Of a stretch of DNA of 64,000 nucleotides, positions 46,800 to 64,000 are shown in pieces. The DNA comes from Vitis vinifera (lineage: Eukaryota > Streptophyta > Magnoliopsida > Vitales > Vitaceae). Numbering within the stretch: position 1 is the stretch's first letter; each line of letters opens with the position of its first letter. Made by a program: the position numbers and the translations under genes. The notes below the pieces were generated by a model. The model worked only from the letters and a program-made list of their open reading frames with translations. It had not been told where the DNA came from and did no database searches. The DNA is taken from assembly GCF_030704535.1 (NCBI RefSeq), contig NC_081811.1:8102001-8166000 (forward strand), written 5' to 3'.

Positions 46800-48097
46800 A
46801 TGGCTTCCTCTATTTCCTACTTTCTCTTCTTTTCCTCCCTGCTCTTCATTTCATCCTCTAATGCTCAGTCATCGTTCAGGCCTCATGCCCTTGTTATTCC
46901 CGTCTCAAAAGATAGCTCTACTCTCCAATATGTGACCAGTATCAACCAAAGGACCCCCCTTGTGCCTCTCCAACTTGTCGTTGATCTTGGGGGCCAGTTC
47001 TTGTGGGTTGATTGTGAGCAAAATTACGTGTCTTCCTCATACCGCCCGGCGCGGTGCACGTCAGCCCAATGCTCACTAGCCAGGGGCAGTGGCTGTGGGA
47101 ATTGCTTCTCAGCCCCTAAGCCAGGGTGCAACAACACCACATGCAGCGTCCTGCCGGATAACACGGTGACCCGCACTGCCTCCAGCGATGAGCTTGCTGA
47201 AGATGCTGTATCAGTCCAATCCACTGATGGGTCGAACCCAGGTAGATCAGTCTCTGTGTCCAAGTTCCTCTTCTCCTGTGCTCCAACCTCCCTCCTGGAA
47301 GGCCTTGCTAGTGGGGCAAAGGGCATGGCCGGACTAGCGTATTGCACTTCCTTCACAGTTCGCTTCTGCCTTCAGCTTCCATAGAAAATTTGCCATGTCT
47401 GTCTTCTTCAACCACAGCTGATGGCGTCATACTCTTGGGTGATGGCTCTTATGGGCTGCTCCCTAATGTGGACGCCTCTCAGCTACTCATCTACACCCCA
47501 CTGATTCTCAATCCTGTGAGCACAGCCTCCGCTCACTCTCAAGGCGAGCCTTCTGCAGAATATTTCATTGGAGTAAAGTCCATTCAGATCAATGAAAAGG
47601 CTGTCCCATTGAACACATCCCTGCTGTCCATTAACAGTAAAGGCGTTGGAGGGACAAAGATCAGCACAGTCAACCCCTACACTGTCATGGAGACTTCCAT
47701 ATACAGTGCCTTCACTAAGGCCTTCATCAGCGCGGCCGCCTCCATGAACATCACTAGAGTGGCAGCAGTAGCACCATTCAGCGTCTGCTTCAGCTCAAAG
47801 AATGTGTATATCACACGGGGCGGGACAGCTGTTCCTACCATCGGTCTTGTTCTGCAAAACAACAGCGTGGTCTGGAGAGTTTTTGGAGCGAATTCAATGG
47901 TGTTTGTCAATGGTGATGTGCTGTGCCTTGGATTTGTTGATGGAGGAGCAAACCCCAGAACTTCAATTGTTATTGGAGGGTACCAGTTGGAGGATAACCT
48001 TCTACAGTTTGATCTGGCTGCATCAAGGCTTGGGTTCAGCTCCTCTCTCCTCTTCAGCCAAACCACATGCTCCAACTTCAACTTCACATCCAATTAA
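46800..48097 (+). pseudogene. basic 7S globulin / xylanase-inhibitor-like (EDGP/GIP2 family), frameshifted
   Basis: An intronless frame starting with a signal peptide (MASSISYFLFFSSLLFISSS, then NAQ), followed by the aspartic-protease-like fold of apoplastic EDGP/GIP2-type proteins: LVVDLGGQFLWVDC, YRPARCTSAQCSLA, GCNNTTCSVLPDN and SVSKFLFSCAPTSLLEGLA. About residue 178 (GAKGMAGL, ~47,334) the frame is lost; IALPSQFASAFSFHRKFAM continues in a second frame and SSSTTADGVILLGDGSYGLL in a third, so two small deletions (about 8 and 2 bases by family comparison, near 47,335 and 47,395) have occurred. The rest is intact to CSNFNFTSN and a stop at 48,097. Family members are secreted glycoproteins that inhibit microbial cell-wall hydrolases and usually lack full protease catalytic residues. 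Either a young pseudogene or, less likely, two assembly errors. Confidence 0.88.
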
Positions 48098-49040
48098 ACC
48101 CTTCAGACGATCTTCACATAGGTTTAACAGTATAAGGAAGGAGCCATGAGGCCCTGAAACCATCACTTTGTTTTGGAATGTGGTAATCCTATTTGAGAAG
48201 AAATGTTCCCAACTGAAGATGTCAATGGAAAGTGAAGTTTTGGGAAAGAGATGGGTGTTTAATTTACTCCATAGTTTTGTTTAATGAACTTTGAAAGTTG
48301 TTAAGTCAATCATAAGTCTAAAAAAGTTATTAATTTTATTCTATTGAGTTGATTATATATTTTTAAATTGTTTGGGTAATGTTTGGTTTACAAAAATTGA
48401 AAAGCAAGAGAAATAAGAGAAATAAAAAAAATTAGAAGAAAAAAAATATAAAAATAAAAAATAGATTTAAAATTAATAAATTATTTTTATATATTATTTT
48501 AAATTTATTTCAATTCTTTTATATAAATATTAAATAATTTAAAAAATTTATAAATTTGTAACTAATTTTTAATTATATTTCACTTTTTTTTTTTATAATA
48601 ATATCAAATATAAAAAAAATCATTTTTTAAAAATATTTTTCTTCTTAAAAATCAAATATAATTTAATTTTTATATAGAAAAATTAAAATAAATAAATAAA
48701 ATTTAAACTTATATATAAAATATAATTTATCAAATTTAAATTATTTTTCTTTGACTCTACAAAATATTAAAAATGAAAAACAATTGATGTAAATTTAATA
48801 AATTTTTTAATTTTACTGACCCAAAAATTTAAATTTTTTTTCAGAGAAATCTAAAAATTAATTGGAGAAATATTTCTTTAAAAAAAAAATTGATTAGTTT
48901 CCTAAAAAACCCAAGAATTTAGGTATAAAAACACAAGGACTGCCGCCATAACCGAAAGGGTTCATCTTCCTTTTTTTTTTTCTTTTCTGGAACACATTAT
49001 TTTCTCGCTCTAGAACCCACTATTTTCTCTCTCAAGATCA
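48098..49040. other. intergenic, strongly AT-rich
   Basis: No gene. From about 48,370 to 48,900 the sequence is almost only A and T. The last 100 bases before 49,041 are TC-rich, consistent with a promoter/leader. Confidence 0.5.
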
Positions 49041-51640
49041 ATGGCTCTGTGGATGGAAACAGGTTCTGAACCAAATACCCAGAGCGAGATTGCAGACCTT
49101 GACGCCATCACAGCACTCAAGGAGTCAGCTGCTCTTGAACTCAAGGTCTTCTCCTTCTCTATGCATATGTATTTTTGTGTATTTATTGAGAATGAAAATG
49201 TTTTTGTTTTTTGAAAACAGAATGCAATTTCAGAATGAATTTTTGAAATGGGTGTCGCAGTAGTTGTGGTAGAAAATGTGTTGTACATGGTACTGGTCAA
49301 ATTATTGTTGCAGACTGGGAAAAATTAGGCAACAACACAAGCAATTTATGTGCATAATCAGGTTGTTGATGAAGGTTTTGAGATAATGAAACTCTGTTTG
49401 GAGTTGAAACAGGGCTAAATTAGAAAAAAAAAAAAAAAGAGGAAGAAAGCGATGTAAAGCTAGGTATGAAGTTATGAAATACTAGCATGATTATTTGTAG
49501 CTAGAACAAACTGTGGATTTAGAAGTTAGGCTTGAGATATTGTTTGAGGTAAGGTGATAAGAGGGAAGTATTTCCATGGTTAGGGAAGGTCATGGGAAGT
49601 AATTTTATCATCTTGGTTTGTGCTTTTTGGGTTTTGTGCTTTGGACTTGTCCCAAAACTTTTGTAAGGAAAAAGGGTAGATTGTGGGTTGTCCATTCGAT
49701 TAAAGGTCTCTAAGACCATATCCTTCGCGATTCTTATTCTACTGTATTCCAATCTTGCAACGCATTCTTGTAAGAGTGGAGGAAAAGTTGGTAATCTTTG
49801 GGGGAGCTCATTCCACCACCCAAAAAACAAAAGGAAACTATTTTGGATACTTTTTATTTTCAAATCACTCTTAAAAGAATTTTTTACTGAAAAGATTAAG
49901 TGAAGTTTAGAGGGCAAGATTTGTTATTCATGTTACTTATGTTGGTAGATCTTTTAAATTGGTTTTTCCATCCACCTCAATCAATAAAACGAGCAGACTA
50001 CATTACTTGCTAAGTGTCTATGCGATATGAGTATTCTCCAATGCATAAGAGTAGGTTTTCTAAAGAAAAAACTTTATGTAGTTAAGGAAATAGTTCCTTT
50101 CTTTTATAGGGAATAATTTATATTCCTCTTTTTTTATATTATTTTTTATCTATCCTTTTAATGGTTGATTAGTATTTGGACTGAAGAATTTCTTTAGGTT
50201 TGCTCTGGGTATTACCAAATCTAAGCTTCTTTACTATTTGTAGGGTTACTCCTCAATGGACAATGGAGATACCTTAGTAATAGGTTGCTTGTGAAACTCT
50301 TTGTTTATAAATGGGGATTCATATGCTACTATTTCAGTCAAGAAATATCGTGAATGTGGCTTTGGTTGTATTTTAGAACAATATTGTCATCATCCTTTTT
50401 GGGTTTGTATTGTTATGGTTGCATTATTGGGGTATCATGGTTACTCTTTCATGCAGGAAAAAGGTAACCAGTATGTCAAGTTGGGTAAAAAACATTATGC
50501 CGATGCTATAGATTGTTACACAAAGGCTATAAACCAGAAAGCTTTGAGTGACCCTGAGAACTCAGTAATCTATGCAAATAGAGCCCATGTGAATCTGTTG
50601 CTTGGAAACTACAGACGGGCTCTCATGGATGCACAGGAGGCAATAAAGCTGTGTCCAACAAATGTCAAGGTATGTATTGTGTGTTGTTCTGTGTCTTAGG
50701 CACTTGATCTTTATTCTAAAGCCAGGATTCTGTACTTTCTTTGGGTTAATGCTTTGAAGCAATATGTATGTGGATTAGGCATTTTATCGTGCAGTCAAAG
50801 CATCACTGTCTTTGGATCTGTTGGGTGAAGCGAAATCATATTGTGAAAATGGACTTGAGCGGGATCCAAATAATGAAGAACTAAAGAAGCTAGCAAGGCA
50901 AATTGATGCACAAAATTCGGAACGTGAGCACCATGAAGCTCAAGTTTCCAAGGCTGTGGCCACAGCAAAGGTTTGAGATTTTTTTGTATATTGTCGAATC
51001 TCGTTCAATTTCTTGAAGGCTTACATTCTTCTCCTGATGAAACATGCAGCACCTTGTTTCTGCAATTGAAAATAGAGGACTGAAGATTGGGAAGGCAGTG
51101 TTTCAAGAACTTACTGGCTTAAGAAAGCCTATATTAGACACTAATAATATTCTTCACTGGCCAGTTCTTCTTCTATATGCGGAGGTTATGTCCAGTGACT
51201 TTATTGAAGACTTTTGTGAGACTGACATTTTTTCAGCTCATCTAGACATCGTATCCATTTTTCCTGAGTTCTTTTACCTTAATGCTGATGTAGATGTGGA
51301 TTTTGGGCATGGCATGTAATATCCTTGGATTTCTGAAATCTTTGTAATCTCCTTATGTTTCAAAGATGTTTTCAGAAAGTTGTCCACCACTGCCTTGGGA
51401 TAAAGAAAACAATTACACCCGTGAAGCTGTTGAACTTTATTATGAGGTATGCCCTTGTTGTTATATTTATTTATTTTTTACTTTTGATGCTTTTCTAGAC
51501 ATTGATTTTATGTCAAAAGAACTTGCTCTTTCAAGAGCATTCTGCATAATTGCTCTAAGCTCCATAATCAAGAAGTTCCATCAATTACTTACCAGTCTTT
51601 GTGATTCCCAAGCTGAGACAAATTTTTCTAATGACTTATC

Positions 51641-51688
<48 letters not shown>

Positions 51689-54600
51689 TTCATATATTTG
51701 ATCAGAAACGAAGATAAATTTTATTGATATAAGAAAGAGAGAAGGATGAGGGGTCCTTCTCACAAACATACAATACCTAATCAAAGTAGAGTATACTCCA
51801 CTATCATGGTTCAAAGTTACAATATCGGTCATTGACTTAGGAAGTATATATATATGTATTCATATATTTGATCAGAAACGAAGATAAATTTTATTGATAT
51901 AAGAAAGAGAGAAGGATGAGGGGTCCTTCTCACAAACATACAATACCTGATCAAAGTAGAGTATACTCCACTATCATGGTTCAAAGTTATAGTATCGGTC
52001 ATTGACTCGAGAGGTCTTGAGGCGTATCATCTCTACATCTCGGATTGGTATCGGGCAATATGGAAAATATACTAATTTAAAACTCAAAAAATTTTAAAAT
52101 AATTATAAAAATTATCACAAAAATAAATACAATTAAATACACTACAAAAATAATAAAATAACATTTTCTAATGTAGTATTATTTAAGTATAAAAATAGGC
52201 ATTTAGATTAGTTTATAATCATATTTAGATTTATTTTTTTATTTAATCAATCTATACTAAATTTAATTAATTATAATTTTTAAAATTAATTATAACTTGT
52301 GATTTTAACATTACTATTAACTAATTGTTAAATTTTTATAGTACTCCGGTATCCAATTCTTTAACCTATATCTAATTTTATATTTTTTTAATATCAATAT
52401 CCATGGTTTATTTATTTCATAAAAAACCAAATATTCTTGAAAACAAAAATTTCCACCCACATACACAAATTTCTATCAAATATGAAATACCCATACCCAC
52501 GACCAATTTAACCCTAATACCCAATGACCCAAATTCCCATGGTTACACAAACTACCCATTAAGCAACCATCCCTTCAAAGTGCAATTAGTCATTACCCAT
52601 AAATACCCACTTCCCACTTCATGAGATGCCATGGATGAAGTTGTAGTAGCAAAGAAGATTTGACATGCTACTCCTTTCTCTCCTTCCAATCTTCTCCATC
52701 TTCATACTCTTTCGTCTCCTCTCCGATCTCCATTTCTTTTCTTTCATTCTTAGCACAAATCCCCAAAGGCAAGGAGAGGGTTTGCAGGCATCGCTGCCAT
52801 CGCCGGCTTCAATATTGATCTCTGCAACATCTCGAAGCCATGAATCATCCCAAAACCATAAATTCATTTCCCAGTTGGCTGATTCGTTTGGTGATTCAAC
52901 AAAATACCGAACTCGATTGTTGGTATCGTATTAAACATGGACGAGGTGGATACAACTCAACCAAGACGTACCGGTCCTGACCGAGATTTTGAACCTTGTC
53001 CACTATACAAGGAGAAAAACACAAAATAACACAAAAGTGAGAACTACTCCTCACAATGTTATCCACCCCATATGAATTACAAATTGAAAGCCAACTTAGT
53101 TGAATAACATTAAGTGGAACTCCCTTAAAAGCGACAGAACAAGAGGCCCAAAGGGATTTTCTAAAAAATCTTAGCATTTCTCTCTTGCCATACAATCCAA
53201 AGAATAGTGAGGCAAACGATTTGCCAAAGATTCTTGTCGCTCAATGAATTCCCCAATCCTTTAAAAGAGATTCATCATATCTCTGATACTCCTGGGTGGC
53301 ATCCAATCCATATGGGCTAAACTGAAGAGTTTATGCCAAAGCCCCAAGGTTAATGGACATTGTAGAAAAAGTTGGTTGACTGTTTCTTCCTTTGCATAAA
53401 ATGCACCAATGCGGACTAAGGGATTTGTAGGGTCTTCTCACCTGTAGCAAGTCATTGGTATTTACCATCTTGTGTGCTACTAACCAAGCAAATGCCTTGA
53501 ACTTTGAAGGGGCTTTTGATTTCCAAACAAAATTGGCTGAAAAGAAAGGAATTGGATTTGGGGACTTGGACAAAACTAAAAAGAAAGATTTTACTGAAAA
53601 TAAGTTGGAGAAGGATAAAGACCATGCCTTGAATCTGCAATAGTGGGAGACAAGCGCACCGCGGTGAGTGATGACATGAGTCTTTCAAGAAAATCAATTT
53701 CAATATCGGTGAGATTGCAATGAAAGTTAAAATTCCAAGAACTCAAGTAGGAATTATCAAGGATGGCTAAGATGGTGGGGTTTTTCACTGAGATAACTCT
53801 ATAGAGTTCTAGAAATTGGGAATAGAGAGGTTCACTTCCCTACCAAAAATCTTCCTAGAATCGGATTTTCTCCCTATTCCCCCCCACGAAATAGCGAATG
53901 TGTGGGTCAAAATCCTGAAAGACTTGTGTAATAGCCTTCCATGGACATTTTTGTGGCCATCTAATCATAATGTTGGCATCTCATCCATTAGGATGTGTCC
54001 CATAAATGCTTGCAATAACCTGATGCCGATGACCACAACTTTCCTTAGTAAACCTTCAAAGCCACTTCTCTAAGAGTGCACTATTTCTCAAGGAAGTCTT
54101 CCCTAAACCCAGACCTACCATCTCCTTTGGCCTGCACACTACTTTCCAATTGATAAGATGAGATCTCTTGCTATCCCTAATCCCAGACCAAAGTAAGTCC
54201 CTTTGCAATTTCTCAATCTTTGAGGCTATAGATGTTGGGATCCTAAAGAGAGAGAGAAAATAGCTAGGAATGTGAGTCAAACAAGATTGAATTAAGGTTA
54301 TCCTCTCCCCTAAAGACAATAAAACCTTTTTCCATCCATCGAACCTCTTTGAGATTATATTAATCATTGGATCCTATAATCCTATTGTCTTTGGATTCCC
54401 TCCTAAAGGTAGACCTAGATAAAATAGAGGCCACTTTGAAACTCTACAATCAAGATGATGAACAGATCCAGATAAGATAGACTTATATCAACAGTGCAGT
54501 TCTATAAGATGATGAAAATGGCACAAAAATTCACTACTCCAAATTTAGGCATGTACATGGTGTAAAATTATTTAACGTTTTTTGTTAGCATTGGGTTGAT

Positions 54601-57600
54601 CCATCCAAGTTGATCAATTTTGTGCTTCTATGTGCTATCTTAGGGAAATAAAAGGCATCTGTAATGAAATTTCATCAAATATGTCTATCACTAGGGCACT
54701 TATGATATTTTCTCATTGTTAGTTACGCATAGTATACATGATTCATTCATTATATACATACACAGAATTCTATTCCCTCTGTAGGTTGTACTGGTGAGCA
54801 ATGAAAGTTGAGTACTATTTTTATACACTTCCCAACTTGCAAGGAACTTTATGACCATTACATGCTACTAACGCATGTTGCTGAAATTTCTCTTAGAAAT
54901 ATGTGTGCCTGGGAGGGATTTGTGTTAATGTATTGGATTTCATAAAAGCCTGAAAAAGGAAAGAAAATGATATACATCTAGATCAGTTAAAGTTACTACT
55001 TGCCTGATTAGTCATTTAGTTTTATCCTTTTGTTGGCAAGGGGATAATATTGATCAAAACAATTAAGAAATTGCCTATTTGCAGCATATTATGTCTATGG
55101 TCCTAACCTAATCTTAAAAGGTGATATGCAGTATCAGCATGCTTCTATGACTATTTGAACCTTACTGCTGTGTATATCATTATGCTAAAGTAGTCCCCTA
55201 AAAGAATAAAGATATGCACAAAAGATAATTTGTGCAAACTTTACTAGAGGCATCCCTCTATAGACATCCTTCCGTACAAAAATATTTTTACAATAAAAAT
55301 CCTCTAGTAAATGACATATCTGTAATCCAATAATATCATCTTCTATACTTCCTATTTTTTAACTTCTCTTTCATTTATTATCAGGCCGGTTCTGGAGTTT
55401 GTTTACCGAAAGCAAAATTCCTTTCTTATCTGTTAGAGGGAACTGTTGGTTCTCATGTGGAAAGCATTGGTGATGAAGAGAAGGATGTGATTGAGTGTTC
55501 TCTTGATGTTACTTCTGCAGGTATGTTTCTTAATCTACCTTGTCATTTTTGGTGTCAAATATTGTTTGCATCTATGTGTGTGTGTATCCTCATTATATGT
55601 AATTTTTTAGTCATAGATGCATTTAGATATGTCAGAGTCTTGTAAAGCTTTTCTGCTGAACTAGTGAATATATGAGAAAGCTATGGTCCCTATGCATTTA
55701 TCTACTTGGATTATAGGACAAATTTGAGTTGGCTCCTCAGGGCTTCACCTCCATTAGTGCAGACACTTATTATTTCTAACTCGCCAATAGACACGTGTAA
55801 TGGGCGAAAACCAAGCCTGTCAGCCAATATAATTGCTAGAAAGATCATATTAAGTTTTTTTCATTTGTAGGGTCCTTAACATCATGTAGTGGCTCACAGT
55901 GGTGTATTGATCCAGTAAAATGGTTAGGATGATTCTATTCATTTTATATGGTCTAGTTTGGACCATGTCTACATATGATTCTTAGGTCCTGCTTGGCACA
56001 GATTTTTGTCTAAGTCCTTTAGATCTTTAAAAGCTGTAAACTGTATTATGCTACAGATTAAGTTACTCTAAAGTGGAAGAGCTTTGAGGTCTAGAAACTT
56101 CTCTAAAAGAGCTTCTAGGAAGAGGTCCGAGAGTTCAAAGTTTTCTTACATATGAAACAACAACCTCTTCTTTATATTGAGCTTACAGGAATTTTCTTTT
56201 CACTGAAAGATGAATCATGCCAAGCAGGCCCTTAATAGGTGAAAAGACTAGTCATTTAAATGGTGATTGGTCAAGGTCTGAGAAGAGAGGAGAGAGTTGA
56301 CAGCAGCCCTCAAAGATTTGAAGTTTAGAGGAAATGTCCAGAATGGTCATGGAAAATTAAGATGGCTACAGTAGCTCTTGGAGATGAGACTTTCCTATCC
56401 TCTCAAACTAAGCCCCTTTGGGCTACTCATTTAGGAGCCCAAGAGGAACAACACAATGTGAAAACGAACCCAATCCAAAAACTTAGTGAAAGAGGAAGGT
56501 GGGGTTAGGTTCTGACATGACACATCATGACGTGTATCAATGTTTCACTTGAACATGATGGATCTTCCTCCTGTGCAGTCTGGCTGAAACAGTTGTAACT
56601 CATGTTCAGTTTATCTAGCTTTGATGAGCCTTCAAATGTATCCATCGAATCAAGACCCTAAAACCAATCCTACTCGGTCAGTGAGGAGCATTAGGTCGAT
56701 GTCAGGGTCCTGCATTCCTGCTCCCCGCTCGACTAAGTGCAATAACATCGGGGTACTACATCCTCACAAGCGGGAGGGGGGCACCTGTAGGCTAGGGGGA
56801 GATGATCACAGTCAACTTTTGAGCAAGGTGAGTTTAAGAGCCATCCTTACTTTGGAAAGAGGAGTATACCTATTTCTGTTGGGAAGAAAGGACCCTAACT
56901 TTACAATTGAGAGGGCAACCCTCTACCTCACACAAAGAATGGAACCCCTCCCTTGCATTGGCAATTGTGAGAACAAGGACATTACCTCTACAATTTAATG
57001 AAGAGGTCCTATTCATTAATGGAGAGGAACCCCTCATAGGAAACAGTGCTAAGTGAATACCCCAACAAGCATGCATCCTTGCGTGTGAGCATCCCCCACG
57101 TTAAGTGTTTCTTATTTCTGAGTCATTAGACTGTGTTATATGTGCCTCATGCTAATTATCTCAGCCACCACATGAATAACTCTTTTTGAATTCTATTAAT
57201 GGCCACTACTCTGATTGAAGCATCATATTTATATCTCTAAGCTGCTTGCTTCTAGTAATTGCCATATCACTTTTTGTTTTCTTCTTCTCTTTTGGCACAC
57301 CTTTTAAGACCTATCTCCACAATTTCTTGGCTAAAATCATTTTTGTTTAAACTCTCCATTATATTATTAATCTTATGGTTAATTATTTATATAATATTGT
57401 TATGTTAAATTCAAAGGTGATATTTTTTCATATATTGTTCTGACATCATCGATTTGTTTGAATGGCAGCCATGGACAGAGAATTGGTTCATGACCATACA
57501 TCTAGTATTTATTTAAACCTAGTTTAAGTGAGGTCCTATTGGTTCATTTGTGTAGACAGGACAAAAGTTTGCCTTCCCTTCTCATATCTTCTCAGTGATG

Positions 57601-58407
57601 CTGTCATTTATCTTCTTCAAACATGTTCAGACATTCTCTTCTAGCATTTCATTTTTTTCCTTATTTTTTGTTAGGCATTATTATCTGTTATTGGTTTCTC
57701 ATACTGTAAACAACTTCCACAATTATTGCAGAATATCTAGATCTCCACTGGCTTCCGAGAACCAATTTCACTTAGGATGTCACTGAATTATATGTTGGAG
57801 TCAAAATTTTAAAACCTCAGCTTTTATGCGGCGTCTATATGACATAATGATCTTAAACGAGTACAATCAAGAGAGTGGCCTCAGGAGTGCGGTGGAAAAA
57901 TTGTTGAGATAGATAACTGTGATACTTATTAACATTCTATTACTTCCCATTCATCTTTGTTCATTACAACATACAAGTTGACTGCATGTTTTATTTTACG
58001 AGTGAAGTTGCTTGATTTTTTTTTCCTTTTCTTTTCTTTTGCTACATGAGCTTATGTTTCTCAAAATTTTTAATATTGAACAGGCAAAGGGTCTTCTAAA
58101 TGGGTCAAAGTGAATGAAAAGAGAACGCTTAATGATGTGCTGAAAGAACCCAACCTTATGATTCCTGGAATTCCAGGTGCTGTCTCTACTTTCTCAAAGG
58201 GGCAACCTTTATATATATATATATATAATCCCCTTGCTATAATTTGATATCATTTCTGCTGTTTTGATTGTTATTAGGGTTGCTTTTTTGTTGTCTTATT
58301 TTTAACTTAATTTGGTTGTACCTGGGAATGCAGTTTTCTATGTGGTTTCAAAAAGATCCAGCTTCTATAAAGAGTTTAGAGATGGAAAGTGGTCTCTTCC
58401 ATCATGA
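49041..58407 (+). CDS. TTC4/CNS1-type tetratricopeptide co-chaperone
   Basis: Eight exons: 49,041-49,145; 50,457-50,669; 50,779-50,970; 51,050-51,250; 51,366-51,446; 55,385-55,520; 58,084-58,176; 58,334-58,407. Introns are GT-AG and phases agree, giving 364 residues. N-terminal residues 1-35 (MALWMETGSEP) lead into three TPR units: EKGNQYVKLGKKHYADAIDC, SVIYANRAHVNLLLGNYRRA and KAFYRAVKASLSLDLLGEAK. A charged helix (LARQIDAQNSEREHHEAQ) and the C-terminal 'wheel' domain follow (ILHWPVLLLYAEVMSSDFIE, CPPLPWDKENNYTREAVELY, KWVKVNEKRTLNDVL, VVSKRSSFYKEFRDGKW). Homologs bind Hsp90/Hsp70 tails and help fold translation factors such as eEF2. Introns 5 and 6 (3.9 and 2.6 kb) are swollen by repeats, including a LINE on the opposite strand. 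Confidence 0.93.
51691..52007. repeat. 170 bp-period direct duplication in TTC4 intron 5
   Basis: CATATATTTGATCAGAAACG starts at 51,691 and again at 51,861. The copies match almost perfectly to ATTGACT at about 51,837 and 52,007. Between them is a short TATATATG tract, and a (TA)n(TATG)n microsatellite precedes copy 1, so replication slippage or unequal exchange at the microsatellite is a likely origin. Confidence 0.9.
53040..54490 (-). mobile_element. 5'-truncated LINE (L1-type) relic in TTC4 intron 5
   Basis: Minus-strand blocks: KWPLFYLGLPLGGNPKTIG, then DGWKKVLLSLGERITLIQSC, LTHIPSYFLSLFRIPTSIAS, VCRPKEMVGLGLGKTSLRNS (54,490-54,056), then the zinc-binding region KAPSKFKAFAWLVAHKMVNT, NDLLQVRRPYKS, WCILCKGRN (53,570-53,360), and the terminal ASCSVAFKGVPLNVIQLSWL near 53,080. 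This is the C-terminal half of a plant L1 reverse transcriptase protein, resembling grape LINEs I remember. Frameshifts and stops are frequent. It is antisense to the host gene. Confidence 0.88.
55521..58083. other. TTC4 intron 6, no gene recognised
   Basis: 2.56 kb. A 125-codon open frame at 56,621-56,998 shows no family I know and has no splice logic, so it is probably chance or repeat-derived. The remainder is ordinary AT-rich intron. Confidence 0.45.
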
Positions 58408-59354
58408 GCAGCTGGTGGCAGGATGAAGTGGTGAAGCGTTGAAGATGAGTGAATGCAAAGCAATCTTAAGGTGGTGGGCGACCACAATTTTGATTGTTAC
58501 AGTGTTTGCTTAAATATAGGATCGAGGAACTTGATGCCCCTTTAAGAACTTTTATTTAAAATAAAATTTAAATTAAATTAATAGATCAAACTTTCAGTTG
58601 TCAAAGTCCCTCCCAAGTACCAGGGTTGCCATAGCCCACCAACGTCCTGGCTTGAGCAGGCTCTCTACTTGGATGACTTGAGCTTGGCCCAACTTTGGAC
58701 TAGTGTGCTCAAATTCCAATTATACCTCAATTCTTGCAAGCCATTGGGCGCACAGCCTTTACCCTTTTTGATGTTTAACATTAGGAAAAGAAATTCAAAA
58801 GGATTGAAATAGAAAATAAAAGTACAATATATTCGGAAAAATACCTACATAGATGTGGGAGCAGCACAGCCATGGAGGCATGATGGGGCTATTGGGGTAA
58901 AAAGGTTGAAGAGCAAGGTGTGAGAGGAGACATGCCTGATGATAGATAGGGCCTTAATTGCTAAGGGTTTTGTAAATTTTCCTTTCCCAAATCAATAAAC
59001 AAACCCACTAATAATTCTCTCTTCAACTCAAACCTTTTCTCTATAAGCAATCATCCATTATCGATTCAATGCCACAATGGGAGTTAATCCTTCAGCATTG
59101 AAATTTAACATCAACATCATGGAACTAGCAACCAAACCATGCTAACTTATCTTTCCAACGAGTCTCAAAACACAGCAGGAGAGAATAAAAAACAAACGGC
59201 AAGAACCTTACAAATGATGAGATGGTACAGGGTTTTAAAAGTAGTTTTGTTCGTAGATAGCGCATTTTTCATTTTCTTAATTTTCATTCAAACAAAGGCA
59301 AAAGATATCTGCAGAGGAAACAGGGTCTGCTTATTATGGCTTTAACAGATCGCC
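58408..59354. other. intergenic region between two convergent genes
   Basis: The 3' ends of the TTC4-type gene (plus) and the ADH gene (minus) face each other. The DNA holds probable 3' UTRs; I see no other gene. Confidence 0.5.

Positions 59355-64000
<4,646 letters not shown>

Noticed and set aside
47677..48093. Minus-strand 138-codon frame opposite the 7S-globulin-like gene
   Set aside because: A shadow of the real frame on the other strand; no recognised domain.
56621..56998. 125-codon frame in TTC4 intron 6
   Set aside because: Non-canonical composition, no known family, located inside a well-supported intron; I cannot defend it as a gene.

Overview
This 64 kb window is nuclear DNA of a flowering plant, most likely a grapevine (Vitis). 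The genes are split by many GT-AG introns. The proteins are eudicot-like, and several retroelement reading frames resemble repeat families I remember from grape. The species call is an inference from memory and was not checked by a search. There is no sign of bacterial organisation.

The left half (1 to about 34,000) is repeat-rich. It starts with a decayed plant-transposon/gag-like frame (minus strand, 1-834). Next is a broken Ty1/copia polyprotein (minus, 1,406-4,020) carrying a 252 bp hAT-type MITE at 1,674-1,925. This joins abruptly to a truncated Ty3/gypsy element 'A' (plus, about 4,021-10,791), with pol, then an oppositely directed extra frame, then an LTR end with a primer-binding site. 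From 11,118 to 18,250 lies a probable composite LTR-type element, TGTAGACCCC...GGGGTCCACA. It contains pieces of at least three host genes: a HIPP metal-binding protein, a GH3 glucosidase and a poly(A)-binding protein. It also contains an unidentified fragment and a 1.84 kb insert bounded by 9 bp direct repeats. A small cysteine-rich secreted-peptide gene, probably broken, lies at 18,760-19,123. A second gypsy element 'B' (about 21,000-31,975, pol on minus) has the same layout as A, with an opposed extra frame (plus, about 22,310-24,663). Its integrase is split by a 3.4 kb LTR-type element (25,532-28,943) of the same superfamily as the composite element, flanked by a CGAT duplication. That element holds six ~190 bp tandem repeats rich in the palindrome AACCGGTT.

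The right half is gene-rich: BRX1-type ribosome biogenesis factor (34,508-38,526, 8 exons), RIN13-like protein (40,708-44,902, 3 exons), a frameshifted basic 7S globulin/xylanase-inhibitor-like pseudogene (46,800-48,097), a TTC4/CNS1-type TPR co-chaperone (49,041-58,407, 8 exons), and the 3' part of class III alcohol dehydrogenase (GSNO reductase) on the minus strand (59,355 to beyond the right edge). Exons were placed by hand. The intact models keep phase throughout. Introns and flanks carry LINE pieces, a probable SINE and local duplications. These genes are independent housekeeping or stress-related units, not a shared pathway.

I found no CRISPR array, rRNA or complete tRNA gene. The least ordinary signals are the gene-fragment-carrying element, a stem-loop near the end of two related LTR elements in which three base pairs differ with both sides compensating, and the repeated opposed extra frame in the two gypsy elements.
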